DNA from: an uncultured Actinomycetes bacterium
Lineage (GTDB): Bacteria; Actinomycetota; Acidimicrobiia; Acidimicrobiales; RAAP-2
Direction of reading: 5' to 3'
NCBI GenBank assembly: GCA_903873775.1
Contig: CAIQPR010000003.1
Span: 1-63,214 of the forward strand
DNA length: 63,214 nucleotides
The notes under the pieces are model-generated. The model was not told where the DNA came from and made no database searches. It worked only from the letters and a program-made list of their open reading frames with translations. A program made the translations under genes and the position numbers. Below, piece after piece: positions 8,180-16,629 of the stretch; positions within the stretch are counted from its first letter, which is position 1, and each line of letters begins with the position of its first letter.

Positions 8180-8483
8180 GATTTCTGTTCCGCCTGCAAT
8201 GTCCGACAGCGAACAAGCGGACAACGCCCCACGAATTGCACGCCCGAAATCAGAAGTACGTCAACATCGCCAAGATCCTGCGGCGCATTCCCGATGATCC
8301 CTGGCGTCGCGTGTCGGTCCCCACCGAGAAATCTCGCGCCAACAAAAGTCGACAAGGATCCTGAGCGGCGCGAAGAGTCACGTTGAGGAGATCTATGGTT
8401 CACCCGCTCCACGGACGTCCTCTTCAAACTCCCGCTGGGGAGAATCTTCGGACAGAGGACCGGCGGCGCTCTGAGTCCACGAT
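8180..8483. other. Gene-free gap of about 300 bases between two membrane protein genes
   Basis: Short open frames occur on both strands but none has a good ribosome site, family resemblance or the strong third-position GC bias of the neighbours. I see no RNA gene, terminator or repeat. It probably contains the promoter and leader of the gene ending at 7649. Confidence 0.5.
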
Positions 8484-9065
8484 TTACCGAAGACTCTCTC
8501 GACGAGAATTTGCTCGATCGGCAACAATCAGGCTGACAAACGTGAACGCACTGATGATCAAGAGATAAAGATGCGCAACCGACGGATAGATGCTCCACTT
8601 GACGCCTGAGATTGAGTTGTACTGGACGGCTTGCGTGGCATTTTTTCCGAGGTGGAACATGCCAATCAGGCTGACGAGGAAGATAGTGGCGGTCAACGTC
8701 ATCAGGACCGTGCGCGACAACGCGAATCGGAATTGCTGAGCTAGTAGTCCAAGAAGCATTACGGTCGCCGCCACCGCAACAACAATGACGCAACCACTCT
8801 GTGCTCGCACACCGACTTCGGTGGTCGAAAAACTTAGATCAATTGCATCGGAGGCGCTTCGTGCGCTGACGACAACCCACGACGAGAGTGCGAGAGCGAC
8901 CGAGATGCCGCCGAAGACGATGGACGCCATCGCCCACGGGATTACCGAATCTCGCACGACGCCACGACTTTCGGGAGCGAGGAGGTCATCATCTCGAGTG
9001 TCGCGGAGAGTGTTGACTCGACTCGGAGAGCGACGAAGAAAGTCCCGGCGCGTATCGTCAATCAT
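8484..9065 (-). CDS. Hypothetical integral membrane protein, about 4 TM helices
   Basis: The 193-residue protein is not recognised. After a ~30-residue polar, Arg/Asp-rich N-terminus it has about four hydrophobic segments (WAMASIVFGGISVALAL, VIVVAVAATVMLLGLLA, VLMTLTATIFLVSLIGMF, LYLLIISAFTFVSLIVA). A loop before the last helix contains YNSISGVKWSIYP, which recalls the NYSIPG loop of the neighbour at 7649. The ATG at 9065 is preferred; a GTG at 9101 is in frame, but its first codons overlap an AT-rich TGTATATATTCT that looks like a promoter -10 region. Function unknown. Confidence 0.65.
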   Translation of the reverse strand: MIDDTRRDFLRRSPSRVNTLRDTRDDDLLAPESRGVVRDSVIPWAMASIVFGGISVALALSSWVVVSARSASDAIDLSFSTTEVGVRAQSGCVIVVAVAATVMLLGLLAQQFRFALSRTVLMTLTATIFLVSLIGMFHLGKNATQAVQYNSISGVKWSIYPSVAHLYLLIISAFTFVSLIVADRANSRRESLR

Positions 9066-9158
9066 CTCGGACGCCAATCCTTTTGTAGAGAATATATACA
9101 CATCTCGGGATGTTTCCCGAATTTCTTGGTGACTGCTCCCCGCAACGTGTCCCTCAAT

Positions 9159-9196
9159 GTCAGAAGCGGTGGCGCACTCGCGCCACCGCTTCTGAC
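9159..9196 (-). terminator. 17-bp perfect stem-loop downstream of nrdJ
   Basis: GTCAGAAGCGGTGGCGC (9159-9175), loop ACTC, then its exact complement (9180-9196). It begins 21 bases past the nrdJ stop. No strong U-tract follows on either strand, so it may stabilise the mRNA 3' end or terminate less efficiently than a classic intrinsic terminator. Confidence 0.6.
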
Positions 9197-9217
9197 ATCA
9201 CTTTGTCATGGCTCTGT

Positions 9218-12025
9218 TTACGAGCAACCGCTGGTCGCTCCACAGCTGCTGCACACGTAGCACGAACCCGCGCGCTGCATCGCGTTACCGCACGAGTAAC
9301 ACATCGGCGCATCGTGCTGCTCGGCGCGCGCCAAAGGCTTCTCGGTCACGGCCACCGGCTGACGCGGCTGTTCGATGCCGATGGACGGCGTGGCCTGTTC
9401 GGCGATGTCCGGCAGCGTGGGCTGCAGGCGCTCGCTGACCGAGAGGACACCCAGTTCCTCGCGCTCGCTCGGGCTCAAGTAGTCGAGGGCCAGGCGGCGG
9501 AAGATGTAGTCCACCAGTGACGTTGCGATACGCAGGTCGGCGTCGTCGGTCATGCCCGACGGCTCGAACTTCATGTTCGCGAACTTGCGCACGTACGTCG
9601 CGAGCGGCACACCGTGCTGGAGGCCGAGGCTGATCGAGATGGAGAACGCGTCCATGACGCCCGCGAGGGTCGAACCCTGCTTGGACACTTTGATGAACAC
9701 TTCGCCCGGACGTCCATCTTCGTATTCGCCCACGGTCACGTAGCCTTCGCAGTCCGCGACGCGGAAGGTGAAGGTCACCGACGCGCGACGACGGGGCAGG
9801 CGCTCGCGCACCGCACCCACGACCACGTGGTCCTGGCGGGCCGCCAGCAGCTCGGACTCCAGACGCGCGATGCGGTCGGAGAGTTCGGCGTGCTCGCCAC
9901 TGCCCATCAGGTTCGCGGGCGTGGTCTGGCCTTCGCCGTCCTTCTTCGCCGTCGACAGCGGCTGAGCGACCTTGCAGTTGTCACGGTAGATCGCGACCGC
10001 CTTCACACCCAGCTTCCAGGCCTCCATGTGCAGAGCCTCGACTTCTTCGATCGTGGCCTCTTCGGGCATGTTGACCGTCTTCGAGATGGCGCCCGAGATG
10101 AAGGGCTGCACCGCACCCATCATGCGCACGTGACCCAGGTAGTGGATGGTGTTGTCACCCATGGAGCACGCGAAGACCGGCATGTGCTCGGCCTTGAGAG
10201 CCGGAGCACCCACGATGGACTTGTGCTCGTCGATGTAGGCGATGATCTCGTCCACTTCCGCCGGCGAGTAGCCGAGCACCTGAAGGGCGCGCGGCACGGT
10301 CTGGTTGACAATGGCCATGTTGCCACCACCGACCAACTTCTTGAACTTCACGAGACCGAGGTCGGGCTCGATACCGGTGGTGTCGCAGTCCATCAACAGA
10401 CCAATGGTGCCGGTCGGAGCGAGCACACTGGCCTGCGCGTTGCGCACGCCGTACTTCTCGCCCAACTCCACCGCGTCGTCCCAGACCTGCTGGGCGGCGC
10501 TGATCAGCTCGACGGGAACCTTGTTGGTGTCGATGGTGCGGCTGGCCTCACGGTGCATGCGCAACACGTTCAGCATCGGCTCGGCGTTCTCGTGGAATCC
10601 GGCGTGCGGTCCCATGCGACCCGCGGTGCGGGCGCTAGTGGCGTACGCGTGACCGGTCATGAGCGCCGTGATGGCCGCGGCCCAGGCGCGACCCGCGTCA
10701 GAGTCGTAGGGCAGACCCGAGGCCATCAAGAGGGCGCCGATGTTGGCGTACCCGAGACCCAACTGACGGAACTTGCGGGAGTTCTCGCCGATCTTTTCGG
10801 TCGGGTAGTCCGCGTTACCAACGATGATTTCCTGAGCGGTGAACACGAACTCGATGGCCGCCTTGAAGCTGTCCACGTCGAAGGAGCCATCGGCGCGCAG
10901 GAACTTCATCAGGTTCAAGCTGGCGAGGTTGCAGGCCGAGTTGTCGATGTGCATGTACTCCGAGCACGGGTTCGAACCGTTGATACGGTCCGTGTTCGAC
11001 GACGTGTGCCACTTGTTAATGGTGGTGTCGAACTGCAGACCCGGGTCCGCGCACTCCCACGCCGCGCGAGCGATCTGGCGCCAGATCTCGCGCGCCTTCA
11101 CCGTGCGCACCGGCGATCCGTCGGTGCGTGCGGTCAAGTTCCAGTCGCCGTCGGAGATCACGGCGTTCATGAAATCGTCGGAGATACGCACGGAGTTGTT
11201 GGCGTTCTGGTACTGGATCGACGTGATGTCCTTGCCGTCGAGGTCCATGTCGAAGCCGGCGTCACGTAGCACGCGCGCCTTCTTCTCTTCGTTGGCCTTG
11301 CACCAGATGAACTCTTCGACGTCCGGGTGGTCCACGTCAAGGATGACCATCTTCGCCGCGCGGCGCGTCTTGCCACCGGACTTGATGGTGCCGGCCGAGG
11401 CGTCCGCACCACGCATGAAGGAGACCGGGCCCGACGCGGTGCCGCCACCTTCGAGGAGCTCCATCGACGAACGGATCTTGGACAGGTTCACACCGGCCCC
11501 CGATCCACCCTTGAAGATGGTGCCTTCTTCGGTGTACCAGTTGAGAATCGAGCTCATCTTGTCCTCAACCGCGAGGATGAAGCAGGCACTGCCCTGCTGC
11601 GGGACACCCTTCACACCAATGTTGAACCACACCGGCGAGTTGAACGCGGCCTTTTGTGTGATCAGGAGGTGCTTCAGTTCGGCGCGGAACGTCTCGGCCT
11701 CTTCGTCATCGACGAAGTAGCCATCCTTGATGCCCCAATTGGTGATGGTGTCAACGATGCGGTCGGCGACCTGCTTCAAACTGGTCTCGCGCTCGGGCGT
11801 GCCCATGGTGCCGCGGAAGTACTTCTGGGCGAGAATGTTGGTGGCGTTCAAGCTCCAGGTGGCCGGCACTTCGACACCCAGCTGCTCGAAGGCGACAGAA
11901 CCGTCGCGGAAATTCGTGATGCGAGCGTCACGACGCTCCCAGATCACGTCGTCGTAGGGGTGACGATCCTCAGTCGTAAAGTATCGACGCAATCCAATTC
12001 CGAGCCGCTGTGGGGCGATGGCCAT
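9218..12025 (-). CDS. nrdJ: Adenosylcobalamin-dependent (class II) ribonucleotide reductase
   Basis: The 935-residue protein makes deoxyribonucleotides without oxygen dependence. Visible features: KAAFNSPVWFN and QQGSACFIL near the start of the barrel, the GGSGAGVNLS segment, the NPCSE active-site motif, and LAPTGTIGLLMDCDTTGIEPD. The C-terminus has a zinc-ribbon-like tail, MCYSCGNAMQRAGSCYVCSSCG, typical of actinobacterial and other bacterial NrdJ. The ATG at 12025 follows a purine-rich run (AGAAAGAAGAGAGAG). The promoter and two NrdR-type boxes lie about 100-180 bases upstream. No nrdR gene or other ribonucleotide reductase is in the window. Confidence 0.97.
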   Translation of the reverse strand: MAIAPQRLGIGLRRYFTTEDRHPYDDVIWERRDARITNFRDGSVAFEQLGVEVPATWSLNATNILAQKYFRGTMGTPERETSLKQVADRIVDTITNWGIKDGYFVDDEEAETFRAELKHLLITQKAAFNSPVWFNIGVKGVPQQGSACFILAVEDKMSSILNWYTEEGTIFKGGSGAGVNLSKIRSSMELLEGGGTASGPVSFMRGADASAGTIKSGGKTRRAAKMVILDVDHPDVEEFIWCKANEEKKARVLRDAGFDMDLDGKDITSIQYQNANNSVRISDDFMNAVISDGDWNLTARTDGSPVRTVKAREIWRQIARAAWECADPGLQFDTTINKWHTSSNTDRINGSNPCSEYMHIDNSACNLASLNLMKFLRADGSFDVDSFKAAIEFVFTAQEIIVGNADYPTEKIGENSRKFRQLGLGYANIGALLMASGLPYDSDAGRAWAAAITALMTGHAYATSARTAGRMGPHAGFHENAEPMLNVLRMHREASRTIDTNKVPVELISAAQQVWDDAVELGEKYGVRNAQASVLAPTGTIGLLMDCDTTGIEPDLGLVKFKKLVGGGNMAIVNQTVPRALQVLGYSPAEVDEIIAYIDEHKSIVGAPALKAEHMPVFACSMGDNTIHYLGHVRMMGAVQPFISGAISKTVNMPEEATIEEVEALHMEAWKLGVKAVAIYRDNCKVAQPLSTAKKDGEGQTTPANLMGSGEHAELSDRIARLESELLAARQDHVVVGAVRERLPRRRASVTFTFRVADCEGYVTVGEYEDGRPGEVFIKVSKQGSTLAGVMDAFSISISLGLQHGVPLATYVRKFANMKFEPSGMTDDADLRIATSLVDYIFRRLALDYLSPSEREELGVLSVSERLQPTLPDIAEQATPSIGIEQPRQPVAVTEKPLARAEQHDAPMCYSCGNAMQRAGSCYVCSSCGATSGCS

Positions 12026-12125
12026 CTCTCTCTTCTTTCTCTTCTACTGACGTTCCGACACTCAAAATCCACGATCTTGCGCCACATTCGCGGTGTGGGG
12101 AGGCTACTGCGGTTTGTCCCCCCAG

Positions 12126-12173
12126 ACACAAGATGTTGTGGTTGGCGCACCAACCCGTCGCAAGATGCTGTGT
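12126..12173. promoter_or_regulatory. Tandem NrdR boxes upstream of nrdJ
   Basis: Two related 16-mers, ACACAAGATGTTGTGG (12126-12141) and TCGCAAGATGCTGTGT (12158-12173), match the NrdR consensus acaCwAtATaTwGtgt at most positions. They are offset by exactly 32 bases, about three helical turns, which is the standard spacing for NrdR pairs. The second box abuts the nrdJ -10 element. NrdR represses ribonucleotide reductase genes when dATP is high. Confidence 0.8.
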
Positions 12174-12174
12174 C

Positions 12175-12203
12175 ATTACAGCATTGTAATTACACCGAGT
12201 CAA
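12175..12203 (-). promoter_or_regulatory. nrdJ promoter
   Basis: On the minus strand TTGACT (12203-12198) and TGTAAT (12180-12175) are separated by 17 bases, a near-consensus housekeeping promoter. Transcription would begin near 12168, inside the NrdR box, giving a leader of about 140 bases. Confidence 0.75.
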
Positions 12204-12277
12204 CTCTTTTTTTCGAAACTTTTGTGAACTCTGCGATTTCCCAGTCACCGCACGGGATGTCGGTAGCGTGATGCCCA

Positions 12278-13753
12278 GTGGACATTATCTTGGCCCTCGA
12301 CGCGGGCACGACCGGAGTGCGCACGGTGGCCGTGGACGCCACCGGTGCGGTCACCGACAGCGCCTACCGCGAGCTCACCCAGTACTTCCCCGCGCCGGGT
12401 CTCGTGGAGCATGATCCGCAGGAAATCGCCCGACTCGCCCTCGACACCTTGACCGAAGTGGCCCAGCGCGCCCTGAGCCACGGACACCACATCCGAGCGC
12501 TCGGCATCACCAACCAACGTGAAACCACCATCGCCTTCGACCGTGCGACCGGAGCGGTCCGACACCGGGCTCTCGTCTGGCAGGACCGACGAACGACAGA
12601 TCACTGCGCACAACTGTCGGCCGAGGGCCACCTCGACGAAGTGCGCCGGGTCACCGGGCTCGTGCTCGACCCCTATTTTTCCGGCACCAAAATGCGGTGG
12701 CTGCGCGACCACGGGGCACTCGACGGTTTTGCGGCGCCCGCGCTCGGGACGGTGGAGAGTTATCTCGTCTGGACGCTCACGGGCGGCGTGGACGGGGGCG
12801 TCTTTGTGACCGAACCTTCGAATGCGTCGCGCACGATGTTGTTGGACCTCGCGACGCTCGACTGGTCGCCCGAGATGTGTCGGCTACTCGGTGTCGACCA
12901 TCACCTGCTCGCTGACGTGCGACCGTCGGCGTGTCATTTCGGCACCATCGCAGACGGGGTTCTTCCCGAACTCGCGGACGTGCCGATTACCGGGATTCTT
13001 GGCGACCAACAAGCGGCGCTGTTCGGCCAGGCGTGTTTCTCGCCCGGCATGGTGAAAGCCACTTACGGCACCGGTGCCTTCATCCTGGCCAACGCCGGGG
13101 CCCACGTCCCCGTCATCCCCGAGGGTCTTATCGCGACAGTCGCCTGGGACCTCGGGGCTTTTGGTCCCGCGACCTACGCCCTCGAAGGTTCCGCCTTCGT
13201 CGCCGGCGCCGCCATCCAGTGGTTGCGCGACGAACTCGGTCTCATCGAGCGCAGTGAGGACATTGGCCCTCTCGCATTCTCCGTCAGCGACGCGGGAGGG
13301 GTGTCGTTCGTCCCCGCCTTTACGGGCCTCGGCTCTCCTTTTTGGCGTGCGGATGCGCGGGGCGTCTTGAGCGGGCTCGCTCGAGGAAGTAGTCGCGCCC
13401 ACGTCGCGCGTGCGGTCGTGGACGCCCAAGCGTTTCAGGTGCGCGCCATGACCGACGCCTTCGCGACCGCCGGCGTGGACTTGGTCGAATTACGTGCCGA
13501 CGGTGGCGCCGCCGCCATGGACGAGATGCTGCAACTTCAAGCGACGTGCTCCCGACTCCCGGTGCTGCGCTCGGCGTCCCTCGAGGCGACCGCCCGTGGC
13601 GCGGCCACGATCGCCGGCCTCGAGGTGGGTCTCTGGGGCGGACTCGACGAGCTCGAGCACGCGTGGTCGTCGTCGCTGCGCTGCGAGCCGGGAGACCCGA
13701 CCTTCGCGGACATGGAATACGCGCAGTGGCTGCGCGCCGTGGCACGCGCGTAA
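12278..13753 (+). CDS. glpK: Glycerol kinase
   Basis: The 491-residue FGGY-family kinase phosphorylates glycerol to glycerol 3-phosphate. It shows the N-terminal phosphate motif LALDAGTTGVRTV, the GITNQRETTIAF segment, the FGGY signature YFSGTKMRWLRDH, ILGDQQAALFGQ, TYGTGAFIL, and EGSAFVAGAAIQWLRDEL. Length fits GlpK. The start is a GTG at 12278; the upstream 250 bases are shared with divergent nrdJ. No glpF or glpD is nearby. Other FGGY sugar kinases are less likely, given the YFSGTK and GDQQAALFGQ matches. Confidence 0.9.
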   Translation: MDIILALDAGTTGVRTVAVDATGAVTDSAYRELTQYFPAPGLVEHDPQEIARLALDTLTEVAQRALSHGHHIRALGITNQRETTIAFDRATGAVRHRALVWQDRRTTDHCAQLSAEGHLDEVRRVTGLVLDPYFSGTKMRWLRDHGALDGFAAPALGTVESYLVWTLTGGVDGGVFVTEPSNASRTMLLDLATLDWSPEMCRLLGVDHHLLADVRPSACHFGTIADGVLPELADVPITGILGDQQAALFGQACFSPGMVKATYGTGAFILANAGAHVPVIPEGLIATVAWDLGAFGPATYALEGSAFVAGAAIQWLRDELGLIERSEDIGPLAFSVSDAGGVSFVPAFTGLGSPFWRADARGVLSGLARGSSRAHVARAVVDAQAFQVRAMTDAFATAGVDLVELRADGGAAAMDEMLQLQATCSRLPVLRSASLEATARGAATIAGLEVGLWGGLDELEHAWSSSLRCEPGDPTFADMEYAQWLRAVARA

Positions 13754-13849
13754 CACGCGACACCGCCGCTCCTCGTCGCTCAGTTGGCAACAACACAGAC
13801 CACGAGAGCATCCGGTGGGATACGTTGGGCGCACAGTCAAGGGGGCATC

Positions 13850-14734
13850 ATGACGACGTACACGGCGAGCACACTTCACGAAGGTCTCAGTTTTGGTGAG
13901 GCACCACGGTGGCACGGGGGACGCTTGTGGTTCTCCGACTTCTACCGGCACGGCGTGTTCTCCATCGCGCCCGACGGATCGGACGAACGCCTCGAAGTCA
14001 GCGTGCCCGGCCAGCCGTCCGGCCTCGGGTGGCTCCCCGACGGTTCGCTGTTGATCGTGTCGATGACCGACCACCGCGTGCTGCGCTATGACGGCACCGC
14101 GACCGAGCAGTACGCCGACATCTCGGAATACTGCGGATTCTGGGCCAACGACATGGTCGTGGGTGACAACGGTGTTGCCTACGTCGGCAACTTCGGTTTC
14201 GACCTCGACGTCATGTTGCGCGACGTGGGAGTCGAGGGCATGTTGGCCTCACCCCCGCCCGCAACCCACGTCGTCGTCCTCGCCGACGGGGGCGCCGTTC
14301 TGCAGGTTGTCGACGGCATGGAATTCCCCAACGGCTCGGTGCTGAACGATGAAGGAACGCTCCTCATTGTCGCCGAGACCATGCCGTTCCGCTTGACCGC
14401 TTTTGACGTGGCCGCCGACGGCACCTTGTCGGGTCGTCGCGTGTTCGCGCAGCTCGAGTTCGTCCCCGCCGACGGCATCTGTCTCGACGCCGACGGTCAG
14501 GTCTGGGTCGCGAACGCGCTCGCGCCGGAGTGCATCCGCGTGAAGGAGGGTGGCGAGATCACCGCTCGCGCGACCACGAGTCAGACCGCGTTTGCGTGCA
14601 TGCTCGGAGGGGACGACCGCCGCGACCTCTACATCATGACCGCGCCGACCTCGAGTCGCTTCGAGATTGCTGACCAGCGCGCCGGTCGTATTGAACGCGT
14701 GACCGTCGACGTGCGAGGAGCGGGGCGGCCTTAA
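13850..14734 (+). CDS. SMP-30/gluconolactonase/LRE family protein
   Basis: The 294-residue six-bladed propeller protein has the SMP-30 pattern: LHEGLSFGEAPRWHGGRLWFSDF at the N-terminus (the Glu is a metal ligand), NDMVVGDNGVAYVGNFGF in the middle (Asn metal ligand), and GMEFPNGSVLNDEGTLLIVAE. Members hydrolyse sugar lactones or related esters using a divalent metal. The ATG at 13850 has GGGGG 4 bases upstream; an upstream in-frame ATG lacks a ribosome site. Its stop overlaps that of the convergent aminotransferase gene by 4 bases. The actual substrate is unknown. Confidence 0.85.
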   Translation: MTTYTASTLHEGLSFGEAPRWHGGRLWFSDFYRHGVFSIAPDGSDERLEVSVPGQPSGLGWLPDGSLLIVSMTDHRVLRYDGTATEQYADISEYCGFWANDMVVGDNGVAYVGNFGFDLDVMLRDVGVEGMLASPPPATHVVVLADGGAVLQVVDGMEFPNGSVLNDEGTLLIVAETMPFRLTAFDVAADGTLSGRRVFAQLEFVPADGICLDADGQVWVANALAPECIRVKEGGEITARATTSQTAFACMLGGDDRRDLYIMTAPTSSRFEIADQRAGRIERVTVDVRGAGRP

Positions 14735-15933
14735 GCCAGTCGGGTGAGGGCGCGCTTCATCTGACGAATCGCTTGTTGCGTGCGCAACTCGTTTTCAATC
14801 AACGAGAAGCGCACGTGTCCGTCACCCCCGTCGCCGAAGCCCACACCCGGCGACGTGGCGACATCGGCCTCGTCCACGAGGAAGGTCGAGAACTCGAGCG
14901 AGGTCATGTCACGATAGGCCTCGGGAATCGGCGCCCACACGAACATGGATCCGCGCGGCGGCACCACCGGCCACCCAATGCGATCCAGCCCGTCAATCAG
15001 CGTGTCGCGGCGGGACTGGTAGATGGCATTGAGCTGCGCGGGGTACTCCGTCGCTTCGTTCATCGCCACGATGGAGGCGATCTGGATGGGCTGGAAAGTG
15101 CCGTAGTCGAGATAGCTCTTGATCTTGGTCAGCGCGGCGACAATCTCCTTGTTGCCGACCATGAAGCCCACGCGCCACCCGGCCATGGAGAAGGACTTGG
15201 TGAGCGTGTAGAGCTCGACGCAACATTCCTTCGCGCCTTCCACCTGCAGGATCGAGGGCGGGGTGTACCCGTCAAAGGCGAGGTCGGCGTAAGCGAAGTC
15301 GTGCACTACCACCACGTCGTGCTCGCGCGCGAAAGCAACGAGGCGCTCCATGAAGGCGAGGTCCACGCACGCGGTCGTGGGGTTGTGCGGGAAGGAACAA
15401 ATGATCACGCGCGGCTTCGGCCACGCGCGCTGCCAGGCTTCGAGGAGGCCCTCAAAGAAGGAGTCACCGGGTGACTCGTTCGCGATCGTCGACGGGTCGA
15501 GCATCGGGACGGTCACAATCTGTCCGCCCGCGAACAGCGGGGCGTAGATGTGAATCGGGTAACTCGGCGACGGCACGATGGCCGTGTCGCCCCGATCGAT
15601 CAGCACCCACATCAGGTGGCTCAAGCCCTCCTTCGCGCCAATCGTGGTGACCACTTCGGTTTCGGGGTCCAGGTCCACGTCGAACATGCGCTTGTAGCGA
15701 CTCGCAATCGCGAGACGCAGGTGAGGAATACCGCGACTGGCGGAGTAGCGGTGATTCTTCGGGTTTCGCGCGGCCTCGGCCAACTTCTCAACGGCGATGT
15801 CCGGACTCGGGAGATCGGGATTCCCGAAGCCGAAGTCCACGACGTCGCGACCGGCGGCGCGGGCGGCGGCTTTGCGTTCATTTATCGCCGCGAACACGTA
15901 GGGCGGCAGTCCGTTGATTCGGCGGAATTCCAT
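14731..15933 (-). CDS. PLP-dependent class I/II aminotransferase (AlaC-like)
   Basis: The 400-residue fold-type I aminotransferase has the N-terminal substrate clamp DFGFGNPDLPSP, the IGAKEGLSHLMW cofactor segment, FPHNPTTACVD, HDFAYADLAFDGY, and the PLP lysine Lys246 in TLTKSFSMAGWRVGF. The pattern resembles E. coli AlaC (glutamate-pyruvate transaminase) and LL-diaminopimelate aminotransferase relatives. It is the last gene of a minus-strand run starting at 18037 and lies 9 bases after the F420-type oxidoreductase gene. Exact amino donor is inferred from family only. Confidence 0.87.
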   Translation of the reverse strand: MEFRRINGLPPYVFAAINERKAAARAAGRDVVDFGFGNPDLPSPDIAVEKLAEAARNPKNHRYSASRGIPHLRLAIASRYKRMFDVDLDPETEVVTTIGAKEGLSHLMWVLIDRGDTAIVPSPSYPIHIYAPLFAGGQIVTVPMLDPSTIANESPGDSFFEGLLEAWQRAWPKPRVIICSFPHNPTTACVDLAFMERLVAFAREHDVVVVHDFAYADLAFDGYTPPSILQVEGAKECCVELYTLTKSFSMAGWRVGFMVGNKEIVAALTKIKSYLDYGTFQPIQIASIVAMNEATEYPAQLNAIYQSRRDTLIDGLDRIGWPVVPPRGSMFVWAPIPEAYRDMTSLEFSTFLVDEADVATSPGVGFGDGGDGHVRFSLIENELRTQQAIRQMKRALTRLA

Positions 15934-15942
15934 CTCGGTACG

Positions 15943-16629
15943 CTACTTCGAAGTCGCGGGGCGCTCGCGCCAGGCGCCGAGATGAACGACGTCGACGGTG
16001 GGCGAGAACACCGCCCACGTGGCCCCCGCCGCGCTCAGGGTGTCGAGCTGGGTGTGTAGATCGTCGGTCGCGTTGCCCGCCCAGTTCACGGGACCTGCCT
16101 CACCCAACTCGGCGACCACCTCGGCCGGCTTGTTCCAGACGTTGAGAGTGGCCCCTACCTCGCGGGCAATTTCATTGGTCGCCGCCGCGCCCGCACCGAT
16201 CCATACGTCCATCTCCTCGATCAAGCTCTCCGCCACGCGTCGGAGATCCTCGCGCCGCACGGCCGGGGTGGCTGGCGGTACCCCGTAGGCGATGTTTTCG
16301 GCCTCGCTCAATTTGTCCCCGGTGCCGAGCGGCGCGACCACCCGCGTGGGGGCGACGGCGGCGAGGGTGCGGAACTGCTCAATGAGGGCAGCCGGCGAGA
16401 CGAGTCCGATGCGCGCAACCAGAGGTCCGACAATCAGCGATGGATTCTCGAGGGCCACGCGCGCGAGCACCGGAAAGGGCGCGAAGCTCGGACGATCGGG
16501 TCGACCCATGGGCCACAGGTGGTCGTAGGCGAACACACCGTCGAGACCGGCGTCGGCCGCGAGGCGCGCGGCCGCGAGGGCGTCACTCGTGACGTCGCGA
16601 AACGTCGGCAGCAGAACGCCGATCTTCAC
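15943..16629 (-). CDS. Luciferase-like (LLM class) F420-type oxidoreductase
   Basis: The 228-residue protein starts at a GTG overlapping the ROK kinase stop (GTGA). Its N-terminus, VKIGVLLPTFRDV then AADAGLDGVFAYDHLWPMG, is the classic beginning of luciferase-like TIM-barrel enzymes, which in actinobacteria mostly use F420. The segment IEQFRTLAAVAPTRVVAPLGTGD is the usual second landmark. It is shorter than the typical 290-340 residues and may lack part of the barrel insertions. Its position directly after a ROK sugar kinase suggests a sugar-linked role, but substrate and cofactor are unproven. Confidence 0.8.
   Translation of the reverse strand: MKIGVLLPTFRDVTSDALAAARLAADAGLDGVFAYDHLWPMGRPDRPSFAPFPVLARVALENPSLIVGPLVARIGLVSPAALIEQFRTLAAVAPTRVVAPLGTGDKLSEAENIAYGVPPATPAVRREDLRRVAESLIEEMDVWIGAGAAATNEIAREVGATLNVWNKPAEVVAELGEAGPVNWAGNATDDLHTQLDTLSAAGATWAVFSPTVDVVHLGAWRERPATSK

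Noticed and set aside
8176..8793. 205-codon minus-strand frame covering the gap between the two membrane proteins
   Set aside because: It overlaps the membrane protein gene at 8484-9065 in another frame, has a Cys-rich implausible start and no recognisable domain. A degraded gene in the gap cannot be excluded but is not supported.
9614..11269. 551-codon open frame antisense to nrdJ
   Set aside because: Typical antisense shadow of a high-GC gene (His/Arg/Val-rich); nrdJ is certain on the other strand.
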